A stretch of DNA of 64,000 nucleotides from Nephrocerus scutellatus (lineage: Eukaryota; Arthropoda; Insecta; Diptera; Pipunculidae): the NCBI GenBank assembly GCA_947095585.1, contig OX352761.1, positions 55,598,432-55,662,431 on the forward strand, given 5' to 3'. The notes under the pieces were generated by a model that saw only the letters and a program-made list of their open reading frames with translations, had not been told where the DNA came from and searched no databases. A program made the position numbers and the translations under genes. This document shows positions 25,360-34,728 of the stretch, one piece after another; the first letter of the stretch is position 1, and every line of letters starts with the position of its first letter.

Positions 25360-25656
25360 AGATCAGTAAAGAACAACGTCGTGATTGGTAACGAAGGAAT
25401 AAAAACACGGAATCACCTGCGTGCGAATTATGAAAAATTTAGGGATGATTTCGTTTGGCTATACAATTCCAAGACAAGACAAGGGTAACTACAGAAACCG
25501 CAACAAAGTTGGGAAGATCCCTACAAAAGGAACAACGACGCAGTATATCAGATTCAACAAAACCCCAGATGTTAAATGAAAGTTGTTCACATTGACAGAT
25601 TGACAAGGTACTACATTAGAGGGAGTGCTGAATCTGTTCGTGACGAACAGAATTAA
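25352..25656 (+). pseudogene. pol: Gypsy-type integrase C-terminal end (array unit 8)
   Basis: The same integrase tail as in unit 7, with FVWLYNSKTRQG visible but followed by a stop (ggg taa) where unit 7 reads ggg tta. The final VVHIDRLTRY motif is preserved before the TAA at 25,654. Confidence 0.78.
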
Positions 25657-25667
25657 GGTGGGGGTAA

Positions 25668-26285
25668 TGTTACGAAAAGTAGTTAGTAGCGCATACGAGT
25701 ATAACAGAATTCGAATCCGAAAATAAATCGCAATGTAAATACTGCATACTAAAAATAAGCACTTTTATGAAGCATACTTTTAGGCTGTAAGACTAGAATA
25801 TTTGAAATCTAATGTAATATAATGTAAATGAATCATTGTGTACTGGTCAAACAAGTAGTCAAACCGGTTTGTGCGGTTTGCCAGGTTTTTGTAAAAGAAC
25901 ATGATGAACATGTAGTCTATTTTTAGAAGATGACTCAATACATATAGGTATCGTTAGTCGTAAATAAGGGAATAATTTCTGTCTATAAGATTGGATGTTT
26001 CTGGAAGCTTTTGATTGAGTTTAAATAGAGACGTTAGGCCGAAGTAAATTAGTTGTTTGGAATTTAACCAGTTTAGTGGAAAAGCTATTGCTTGCAGAAA
26101 TATTGTAAAAGTTCAAGTATTATAAGTGTTTTTATGTGCATTTAAAAGTTGTCCAGTATCAAATTGTGAACTTGTGTTAATTTTACTGATTGATTATTAA
26201 AGTTGTTATTTGTAAATTAATAAACTTGTGTTGTGTTTTATTTGCAAAATCCTTTACGAACTCGAAAGCCCGAAATTTGGTAACA
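25668..26285 (+). mobile_element. 3' LTR of the + strand gypsy element (unit 8)
   Basis: A 618 bp full LTR from TGTTACG to GGTAACA, nearly identical to the unit 7 copy and preceded by the same polypurine tract. Confidence 0.85.
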
Positions 26286-27264
26286 ATACCTACAAATCGT
26301 TAAGATTTAAAGTTTATATTGCCAAAGAAGTTTTACTTCTGACACGTGTACTCTGTACACACGCAACGTTTTTTTTATTATAAGTTCTGTTTCGTGTTAA
26401 CAGATATATCAGAGGATGCTTGTTTTTGCAGCTAACAGATTTTGTGTGATTTTATTTGTAGTTGTATACGAAAATTTCTCTTCTTTGGCTTTTCTTCTGG
26501 AGGAGAAGTTACAGAGCTCGCATCTCCTTTTAGCTGCTGCTTATATTCTGAATGTTATATCAGTCTATACGTAAAAATTAAGTGTTTGAGAAGCGAGAAA
26601 GAAATGTAGTTTAGTAACAACCAGTTTATTTTTTTTGACAAAAAACGCGAAGATTTCACAAAATTTGTAATTTGTTGCAGCGGCTGCATTACGCCAAACA
26701 GAACTATTAACACATGAAACACAAAATACACGAACAGAGATGATTTTTTTCAATGCGTTATTTATACTTGTTTATTGTTTTACATTTGAACTGCACGACA
26801 AAAAATGATTAGAACGACTATAGTTAAATTGAAATTGTGGTTAACCAGAGGAGATTGACACTACGAGAATGCTATAGTTATTTTAGCTGTATTTTATTTG
26901 CCGAGGAATAAGGAACTAAAACAACAATTGCACTATCTTATTCCTAATTTGGAATGAGAAAATCTGCTGTTTTGCTGGTTTTAAAATTCTAATTCCTTAT
27001 TCCTCGGCAAATAAAATACGGCTTTTATATCTGCAGGGGAACTATTATCTATAGTGTTGTAATTCGGTAGTAATACGAATGAGGTACAAACTAAATGATT
27101 TTTTATTAGAACTTAACTCGATGTAATATAAATCAAGACTGAAGGTCGAGACATATAAAAGAAAGAGATTGAAAATAAAAGAGAGGAATATAAAACTGCT
27201 TCTCCACACTTTCCCCCCTTAAAATCTGACCAAGTCAACCAAATATCGTGGTGGAATGCTAGCA

Positions 27265-27675
27265 CTAGCTCGTTTGGTTCGTCTTGGAACTGGTTCCTCT
27301 TGAACTACTTCCTGTGCATCTACAAATTCGTTCAAGTTGATTGATGATGAAAGGTTCAATTTTTGTTATGTCGTCGTCGAACTCGGGTACTTCTAACAGT
27401 TCATTAAACATGTTTTTGGAATAGCGGGTCTTCGACTGGTTCGCATAGGATTTAATGATTCGCTCTACTGAAGTAGTTTCGACTGCGATGTTGTAATTCA
27501 TTGTGACGCTCTCCGGTCACCCAGAGTTCATTTTTCTCCTCTTTCTTCTTGTTACAAATTAAAGTGTATTTGGTTTCTATAAGTTTTATAGTTTTGTTCC
27601 TTTATTTCTATTTCTTTGACTTTATACTTACAATGCTAGTCGAAAATACCTACTATACTTAACATATGGAATATA
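27265..27675 (-). pseudogene. pol: Mag-like pol remnant, array unit 8 (two fragments)
   Basis: The integrase C-terminal fragment (27,501-27,265, NYNIAVETTSVERIIKSYANQ) is joined at 27,501 to a diverged fragment of the protease/RT boundary (27,675-27,502). The intervening RT, RNase H and integrase core are gone. Confidence 0.8.
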
Positions 27676-28263
27676 AGACCTAAATAATACTATGCTAAGG
27701 TTTTGAGGAGCACACTGAGGGCGTTCGCGTTTGAAAGGCACGGCTCTAAGAAGCTACCGAATGTTGCGATAACATCAACAACTGCCGATAGCTTACTTGA
27801 AACTAAAGTGAAATAGAGCACTCGGAGGGCGTTCGGGTTGAACAGCTCGACTCGAAGCAGCTACCGAAAGTTGCAACAACTGCCGGCAGCTTACTTGAAA
27901 CTGAATTTAATGTATGGTGTAATATACGGGGGGCGTTCGTAAAGAACAGCTCGGTTCCTCTGTAATTATCGAAAGTGAGATAATATCAACACTTTTCGAG
28001 CTTTGCAGCAAAAGTTTTTTATTCGGAATGAACAGGAGTTTAGTATTAAACACCTAGAAGAAACGCTGCTATACCAGCAGACGGATCTTCCTAGAAGAAG
28101 GTCTAATATATTAGTAGACGATTCTTCTTTTCTCTTGTGAATATTGATTTTCGCGCCCCATGTCATTGCTTATCTCTTACAAATTGCTGGGAATTTTATC
28201 TCCCCAACTATGGAATAAGAAATGGTTCGTATACGTGGTTTAATCGTATATGTACAGGTTTCT
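27676..28263. other. Array flank with three imperfect ~105 bp repeats
   Basis: No gene. Repeats starting with gagggcgttcg at 27,717, 27,825 and 27,928 share the order gcgttcg, cagctcg, gctaccgaa and gcttacttgaaact, with decreasing similarity in the third copy. From 28,050 to 28,130 a cluster of short hairpins follows (gctgct/agcag, cttcctagaag, gtctaatatattagtagac). Confidence 0.7.
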
Positions 28264-29125
28264 TTTTTAAATTCTCTATATTAACTTCACTTGCCCGTGG
28301 GTCGTCGGTCGTCTGTCGTGGATTCTTGCGATCAATTTTTAACCCACTTCCCATGGCCCGATTTTATTGAAATTTTGCACACATGTGTATTTCCGGAGAC
28401 AACACTTTCTATTAAATTTTGTGGCCCCTCGGGCTGCGGGGTCGGGGGGCTCCCAAACAAAAATTTTAAAAAATTTACCCGATTTTCTTCAAATTTTAAA
28501 CACATGTGTATACCCAATAAACAATACTTTTTCGGGTTCGGCCGCAAGGCCCTTATACATTTTTTAAATATCTATACTGGCATCAGATATTCGTCGCCCT
28601 TTATGGACTGTGTGCGGTGTGTGCTGCGCAGTCGGCTGCGCTGCATGGTTTTGGTGGTGGTGGAGAGAGAGAGAGAGAAATCTTAGCGCACGCACAAATG
28701 AACCTAGCAAATGAAACGAGACATACATGTTTTATGCTTACTTCAACTTACATTTTTATTATATACTGAATTGTATTTTTATTGATGTCGTTTTTTTTGT
28801 TGTCGATATCAACTTACAGATAGAATAACAAGTTTTCACAATATTCTGTCATTTGGCGTTTTCATAAATTAGTTCAGAGCAGTCAAAGAGTTCTCAAGAT
28901 AAATGTTCGTGTTTCTTATTTGCTCAGAGTATGAGCGTGCTCTAAGTGCTCAGAATAAAATGATCTGAGCTTTTTCAATTTTAACATCTGATGTCAAATG
29001 TTTGTTTAGATGATTTTCCCCTACAATAAAAAAAAAATGGCCCAGAATCGAGGGGCTCCCATATCAATTTCTGCGATTAGAGAATTTAGATGAAAAATTT
29101 TAATTTTTATGGGTTGTTTTTATTA
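28264..29125. mobile_element. DINE/INE-like non-autonomous element, long copy
   Basis: Both ends match the element at 60,668-60,981: it begins aaattctctatattaac then cttgcccgtgg, and ends tagagaattta followed by tttttatgggtt. The inner ends form a short subterminal inverted repeat (aaattctcta/tagagaattt). A gtcg-type microsatellite lies just inside the left end. Short subterminal inverted repeats plus a GTCY-like microsatellite are the organisation of DINE-1/Helentron-associated elements, so that class is likely but not proven. No coding sequence; the open frames inside are in repeats. Confidence 0.6.
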
Positions 29126-29262
29126 ATTAACTATTTTATTAATATTATTATAAATATTATTGCCTCATAACATAATTACCTTTGTCTATTTGTCTGTATG
29201 GATATAACGCTTTTATGTCGCCTCATCCCGCCTAAACCACTGGACGTATCGAAGCCATATTC

Positions 29263-29745
29263 ACACCATATGTTCGTTTGGTGCTCCTATAAGTTTAAGT
29301 TTTTTTTACCCGTTAGTTGACGCTGGAGTCGAGATATTTACGAACATTTGTGTTTATGGTTGTATTTGGTTCATATTTACACCATATGTTCGTTTGGTGC
29401 TCTGATAAGTTGTTTTTTTCTTGACCCGCTAGGTGGCGCTGGAATCGACATATTTACGAAAATTTGTTTTTATGGTTGTATTTGGTTCATAGTTACACCA
29501 TATGTTCGTTTGGTGCTCTGATAAGTTTACGTTTTTTAACCGTTAGGTGGCGCTGAAGTCGATATATTTACAAACATTTGTGTTTATGGTTGGATTTAAC
29601 TCATATTTACACCATATGTTCGTGTGGTGCTCTGATAAGTTAAAGTTTTTTTGGCCCTGTTAGGTGGCACTGGTGTCGATATATTTACGAACATTTGTGT
29701 TTATGGTTGGATTTAGTTAATTTTCACACCATATGTTCGTTTGGT
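29263..29745 (+). repeat. 116 bp tandem repeat, four copies
   Basis: The motif acaccatatgttcgtttggt recurs at 29,263, 29,379, 29,495, 29,609 and 29,726, spacing 116, 116, 114 and 117 bp. Each unit also has aggtggcgctg and gatatatttacgaacatttg. It lies within the Helitron between its head and helicase remnant. Confidence 0.9.
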
Positions 29746-30311
29746 GCTTCGAAGAAAAATGGTGAAATGGTTAGGTGGTAGAAAAAAGATTCCGTCATTT
29801 TTGACGGGTTCTCACCTAGACGTACTTAAAATTGATTTTCCTGTTGAATTTTTACACGCACAATATCTCTCGGGAATGCCGCCACATATGCTGAAATTGA
29901 AAGTTGGTGCATTTATCATGCTTCTTTGAAATCTAAGCCCAAAAGAAGGATTTGTTGAATGGAACTCGATTAATAGTCAGGAGTCTTCATCGAAACTCTA
30001 TAAAAGCAGAAATTATCACAGGAAGTAATAATGGGGAAGAAATTTGCATTTCTAGAATTGATTTTGAGCCAAGCGAAAGTAGTTTGACAATCAGAATAAA
30101 GCGTCGCCAGTTTCCATTAATGTTGGCTTTATCAATGACCATCAACAGTGGACCAGTTTTCACTAATGGACAGTTATAGGTCACTTTAACTCGAGGAAGA
30201 TATCATAAAAATTTAAAAGTCCTTATTACAAATACATGTTGTCAAGGACATTTGCTTAAGAACTCGAGAATATTTACAGAAAACAGTGTAATTAAAGAAA
30301 TCCTGAACTAA
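29741..30311 (+). pseudogene. Helitron PIF1-like helicase C-terminus (broken)
   Basis: The + strand reads GMPPHMLKLKVGAFIMLL, then KEGLLNGTRLIVRSL after a frameshift near 29,950, then AEIITGSNNGEE, IKRRQFPLMLALSMTIN and, after a short deletion, GQL, stop, TLTRGRYHKNLKVLI to a TAA at 30,309. This is the order of the last helicase motifs of Helitron Rep/helicases (LKVGAxIMLLRN, NGTRL, RRQFP, AMTINKSQGQT, ALTR). The KSQGQT box is deleted. The in-frame stop at 30,177, the frameshift and the missing Rep domain mean it is dead. Confidence 0.82.
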
Positions 30312-30444
30312 ATAAACAAATATGCCTACTTTTTTTCATCCAAAACAAAAACTTACTTTACTTTAATTTTTTTAGACTAGTAATTATATACTGGGACTCA
30401 AGTGAAAAAAAGTTAATTCGTAATTTTTGACGGGTACACACTAG

Positions 30445-30617
30445 TTATATTATTCACTTGCTTAGCCATGGGGTGCGACAGAAGTGCTTCTGCACCAAAA
30501 GATAATTCTTCGTTTTAGCATCGGACGATCGTGGGATTTGATCCCTATATCATGCGATTACCTAGTGGTAGTGTTACTGTTGCGCTACTGTCGCACTTGC
30601 ATATTTCTGAGTACTTT
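30445..30617. other. Unassigned gap after the Helitron
   Basis: About 170 bp between the Helitron 3' end and the next inverted-repeat element. I recognise nothing in it. Confidence 0.5.
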
Positions 30618-30781
30618 ATGCCTGAAACACAAACACGCTTCATCTTCGTCTTCGCTGCGTTACGATGCAGCCGCTTTGAATTTGCTTTGAATGACTTTTC
30701 TCTATATGGCATTTCTCAAACGAGAGTTCTGCCACAGTTATCTGCTTTGAACTGTCAGGTTTGTGTTTGTGTTTTAGGCAT
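30618..30781. mobile_element. Small inverted-repeat element, short copy
   Basis: Starts atgcctgaaacacaaacacg and ends gtttgtgttttaggcat. The left 130 bp match the copy at 37,216 closely. The right end looks internally deleted, leaving only the outer part of the terminal repeat. Both copies are followed by the same flank (tacttatatggtggggcaac), so they come from a duplicated locus. Confidence 0.6.
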
Positions 30782-30964
30782 TACTTATATGGTGGGGCAA
30801 CGTGGTGCTTTGTGTGGTTTTAGCGAACGATACACAGTATGCTTTTAGGCGTTGGAATTATAATGTTACAATGTAATTAGAATATGTATTGCTATGCATA
30901 TTATTAGGTTGTATTTTCGGCAATATGCTTTTAGGTGACTTATAATATTAATATTATAATCATA
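30782..30964. repeat. Segment inverted relative to 37,062-37,200
   Basis: The stretch with gcgaacgatacacagtatgc, cttttaggcgttgg and ttcggcaatatgcttttagg is the reverse complement of 37,062-37,200. No gene. It extends the inverted-duplication pattern outside the left arm. Confidence 0.7.
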
Positions 30965-32360
30965 AGATTATTGAAATTAGCCAAATTTATAATATTTTGG
31001 AATTTATGAGTAAAAGTTGTCTTACGTTGTTGATATATAATATATTATATGGTAAAGATGAACACAATTTTAAGGTAAAAAAAAATTTATACTCTAATGA
31101 ATTTTTATATATATTTTTATTATATATTTTTATTAAAATGGTTTTTAAATTTTTGATAAAAAAATTACTTGTAATTAAGATGTAGGTGAGTGATCCTTGG
31201 TCGATATGAGGAGAGAATGATGATCCTGATTGATGTAAAATGATGATCCTGATTGATGTAAAATCATGATCCTGGTTGATGTATGGTGATGAAGATATGA
31301 TTATTTGCTGGAACCCCTTTTCTTTTCTGCTGCTTATTTCTTTTTATTGTTCACTATGAATTTTGTTCAAATTTTGTTGTTTCACTTTTCACTTGAATTT
31401 ATAACTGCACCTTTTACAGGCAATACCCCACATCCGACACCAATTTTTATGTTGTACTCGTATCTTTGAAGATAAGAGGTTCTACAACTGTTAATGGGCT
31501 TACCTGTTTTTAACGAATTCTTTTGTCCAATTAAATAAGAATCGAAAGTTTTAGTTTATACATATATTTTAAAATCTATTCATTAGACTGTTTACATCGA
31601 GTTCATATTTTTCAGTAGTTTTATTTAATGTTTAGTAACTTAACCTTTAATTTAACAAATTATTTTAAGTTGCACTTCGTTTTTGATTTAGTAACCTTTG
31701 CTTTAATTAAGCAAATTATTTAGAGTTGTAATTTATTTAAGATTAAGTAACCTTTGCTTTAGTTTAGCAAATATTTAGAGTTGCACTATATTTAATATTT
31801 AGAGTTGTACTTTGTTTAAGATTTAGTAACTTTTGCTTTAATTTAGCAAGTATTTAGAATTGTATTTTATTTAAGATTTAGTAAAAATGGCTATTTAAAA
31901 TAGACTGATTAAATGACTGATTGATTGACTGACTCCACTGACTTTCCACTGACTGCTGGTACCTTATAAGACTCACTATATTGACTGGCTATACTCTGAC
32001 TCAGTTCCAATAACGAAACCTCGGTATTGGAGCTTTTACTAGTTAAGCTACTATCAAAGATTCCTATAGAAAGCTCACAACATCAAACTCAACACATTCG
32101 AGCTTTTAATACTGACCTATCTTAATGCGCGAAAGAGGAAATCAAATTCATGTACGCGGTTGTGACCTACATTTGAATCATATTGCAGTGCGGTTGCGCA
32201 ATATGTAAGTTGGTGAATGGATAGAGAAATATGACATCAGCATAGGCGTCGTACGGCACCGCATCAGTACAACGACTCGATCGTTTGTACTGTGTACTAT
32301 ATGCTGCGTCGGCATAATGTACATTTGGTTTAATTGCTGTGTGTTATTGGTTTTGTTTAT
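30965..32360 (-). mobile_element. Inverted, truncated LTR and leader of element D (left palindrome arm)
   Basis: The reverse complement of 30,965-31,449 matches the D leader (50,509-51,016) and that of 31,450-32,360 matches the D LTR from its TACAACA end inward. The first ~240 bp of the LTR are missing. The copy runs uninterrupted through the site where element B sits in the other arm (around 32,345), so it is an empty-site witness. It has more ~48 bp AT-rich internal repeats than the 5' LTR of D. Confidence 0.85.
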
Positions 32361-32364
32361 TTTT

Positions 32365-33400
32365 TTAAATCTTATTTTATACTTTTTACTTCGTTTTAAA
32401 AACGTGGTATATTAAAAATTTATTCAAATAAATATTTTCTTCTTTTTAGTCATGTGTGTATGGTGTATTGAACGAACCGCAAATATTCAAAAAGTATTTC
32501 CGGGTAGATTTTTTTATATATTAAAACATATTACCAAGGGAAACCTCCCTTCCTCCCTCCCTGATTGACTAAACCCCTTATTAAAATTAAAAAATCGAAG
32601 AAATGAGATTTACAATATATCACATTCCTCACGTTTATAGCCGGTTTTAATTTATATTAAAAACCAAATGCTTTAATCAATGGAATAAGGGAAAAGCTAT
32701 AATAATAATAATAATTGGAAGAGTTGCTTGTATTAGTAATGCCTTTCATTTAAAAAACAAACCACATGCGTTTAATAACATGTTATTGCTATAGTAAAAT
32801 GTTATTGCTATTAATACTGATGAACGAAGGATGATGAAGGAAATCCCTATTCACATATTCACTGAGCCACGGCGCCCACTATTAATATCATTATCACGAA
32901 GTAATGACATTATATTAATCCTGTAGTGTGCGCAACACAGTTTATACCTTGTGATCTATATCTTGACACAGCCTTTCTGCTTTTTGCCATAAATTCGCAG
33001 ATCATTCGTCATTTAGCAGGTTCGCAGTGATGTGTGGGTAACTGTAACTGCACACTACACGATAGATACAATGTCATTACTTCGTGCTTATGATATTAAT
33101 AATGACCGTATAAGTCGAAGTATTGAATAATCATGTGTGAAATGATGTGAATAATATTAAACGCATGTGTTTTGTGTTTTAATGGAAGGGATAACAAATG
33201 CAAGCAACTCTTCCAATTATTCTCCATATACTCAAAAATAATTTTTGAACTATTGCGGGTCGTTCAATTCCATACCTGCACAAAACTCCCCATGCTTCAC
33301 ACACACAAGACTAGAAAGAAGAAAATAATTATTCGAATAAATTTTTTTTTAATAAGCGACGTTTTTTAATCGAAGTAAAAAGTATAAAATACATTATAAT
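32365..33400. mobile_element. Long-inverted-repeat (foldback-like) element, left arm copy
   Basis: The two halves mirror each other: 32,370-32,760 (tactttttacttcg, aaaaacgtgg, ttcttctttttagt, tgaacgaaccgc, aattggaagagttgc) reappears inverted at 33,170-33,400, and the inner agtaatgacatt...tgtagtgtgcgc segment at 32,900-32,940 is inverted at 33,046-33,100. A third partial copy of the outer end lies at 33,457-33,519, cut by the Helitron. Right-arm counterparts are near 40,130-41,003. No protein-coding capacity. Foldback-like by structure only. Confidence 0.6.
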
Positions 33401-33519
33401 TCATGCATGCATCAATTATCGATTGCATGCATCCCATATTTTTAATTTTTAATTATTTCTATTCTTTTTAGTTCGTTTCAAAAACGTGGTATATTAAAAA
33501 TTTATTTTTATTCAAATAA

Positions 33520-33914
33520 TCTTATAATATAAGAATGAAACTTTGTCTGTATGTCTGTTCGCGCATAACTCGAAGACCGCTCTTCCGATATAGCTAAAAT
33601 ATGGTGGGGACGTTGGGCTGGATGGATGTTTGTAGGAGTTTATGTGGTAATGGTGTTGAGGGGGTTAACGTGGCTTAAATCGAAACCCTGCATTGTTTTT
33701 TATACATAAACTAATTACCAAGGGAAAACTCACTGAATGACTTGTGCCACGGTAATAAGGTGGACTATACCCTTTATTAAAATTAAAGTAGACATAATAA
33801 TAATAATAGTGCTGTTATAAGTGATGAGTGGAGGGGGGAGGTCTATCTTGAGGTAGGTCTTGAGGGGTCTTGGCGGTCAGTTGGTGGGAGGCAAGGCTGG
33901 GTATTTCAGCTAGT
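33520..33914 (+). mobile_element. Short non-autonomous Helitron (left arm)
   Basis: Begins TCTTATAATATAAG then gaaactttgtctgtatgtctg and cataactcgaagaccgctc, and ends ggtatttcagCTAGT. It is flanked by A on the left and T on the right, the expected AT target. 395 bp. A weak GCTG/CAGC stem precedes CTAGT. The same insertion lies in the other arm, so it predates the duplication. Confidence 0.82.
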
Positions 33915-34004
33915 TATTTATAGATGGGTCTCACCGTTTTCGTCCCAGACTTGTAATTCCTGCAAGAACACTAGAATCATCGAAATCACCAACAATAACA
34001 TTAA

Positions 34005-34130
34005 GGGCCATATTTACAGTCGTGGATATAGCCATGGATTAATCCTCTGTATTTGAAAATAAAAATCTAATTATAAATTATCCGCCGATTTATCTCTATC
34101 CCCGACTATAAATACAGTCCTAAAGGCCGT
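34005..34130. repeat. Small imperfect inverted repeat
   Basis: The left half (ggccatatttacagtcgtggata) partly mirrors the right half (tatccccgactataaatacag...ggcc). It may be a ~125 bp MITE, but I cannot define a clean target duplication. The same stretch is present in reverse complement near 39,375-39,500. Confidence 0.4.
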
Positions 34131-34728
34131 AATTAAATCTATTTTTTTTTCAAAGAAAAACCGCATCCGAACAACTGTGTCTTCACCAATATTTTGTAAA
34201 TTTATTAGTTTCTGGTTTTTTAGATTGAAATAAAAAAATTAAATTTATTTGTGTGTACGCGAGAGAAAATAACTTTTTATTGTTTTGATGTTTAACTTGT
34301 TAATTTTGAACTGAGCTGGCTATTATATTTTAATTTATTAAAAATAATTTGTTGTAGTCAAAAAAATTGGTATCATTTTGTGTGTCCTAAAAAACTCGGC
34401 TACGCTTTGCTCAGTTGAATCTTGCCTCGCCAAAATATTGTATTTTTCTTTGTATTTCAATAGCACAATAATCGAAGGTTCTATTAACGCTACAATATGC
34501 TATAATGTACTGTTGATGTTTATTTTTGTGTGCAGTTTTCTACTTCTCTCTCTTTAGAATGTACATAAATCGAACTCCTTCATAATTTTCTCAGTTATTT
34601 TCTGCATTTCTTTCATTCTGTTCTTTCCTTGTTATTTTTTCTAGCCTTTTTCTCAATGTAATGCTTGATTTACATTTGAACCTTGCGAGAAAAAATGAGC
34701 AGGACGGCTGTTAAATAGAAATGCTATA

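Larger units (their letters stand above)
21318..25504. repeat. Array unit 7 (most complete, ancestral-looking)
   Basis: This is the only full-length unit that has both the Mag-like LTR with polypurine tract (22,864-23,030) and the integrase and RNase H regions. It also keeps the + strand integrase end, polypurine tract and complete LTR (21,318-22,097), which units 1-6 have lost through a shared deletion. It lacks the ~170 bp segment between two copies of ggtgatcaatgtt found in units 1-5. Confidence 0.9.
1..27675. repeat. Composite tandem array of two convergent retroelement remnants
   Basis: The same junction sequence recurs at 1, 2,992, 6,933, 9,923, 13,861, 17,799, 21,318 and 25,505, giving units of 2991, 3941, 2990, 3938, 3938, 3519 and 4187 bp and a partial last unit. 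Each unit contains, in order, a + strand gypsy LTR fragment, a spacer with a hairpin, a - strand Mag-like element fragment (integrase, RNase H, RT, protease end) and the integrase tail of the + strand element. Units are nearly identical by eye, with several translated fragments unchanged between copies. No unit has an intact gene. The array behaves like a large satellite or segmental duplication built from a composite retroelement locus. Confidence 0.93.
25505..27675. repeat. Array unit 8 (partial, array edge)
   Basis: This unit resembles unit 7 through the + LTR (25,668-26,285), spacer, - strand LTR (27,055-27,208) and integrase tail (to 27,500). It then jumps to a diverged piece of the protease-RT boundary (27,501-27,675). 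After 27,675 the sequence is unrelated to the array, so this is the array edge. Confidence 0.88.
29165..30444 (+). mobile_element. Decayed Helitron
   Basis: The 5' part reads tttgtctatttgtctgtatgg then actggacg, the usual head of insect Helitrons. The middle is a 116 bp tandem array, followed by the end of a PIF1-type helicase frame. The 3' end is gacgggtacaca followed by CTAGT and T at 30,440-30,445, as expected for Helitron insertion before T. The exact 5' end is uncertain (a TC at 29,165 is possible). Confidence 0.7.

Noticed and set aside
28291..28686. 131 and 66 codon + strand frames and a 71 codon - strand frame
   Set aside because: All lie inside the DINE-like repeat with microsatellites; not conserved in the second copy.
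30531..30848. 105 codon + strand frame
   Set aside because: Crosses the inverted-repeat element and its flank; the equivalent region at 37.2 kb does not keep the frame.
34005..34130. piggyBac-like MITE with TTAA target
   Set aside because: A TTAA lies at the left and aattaa near the right, but the ends do not match the expected terminal sequence. Kept only as a low-confidence inverted repeat.
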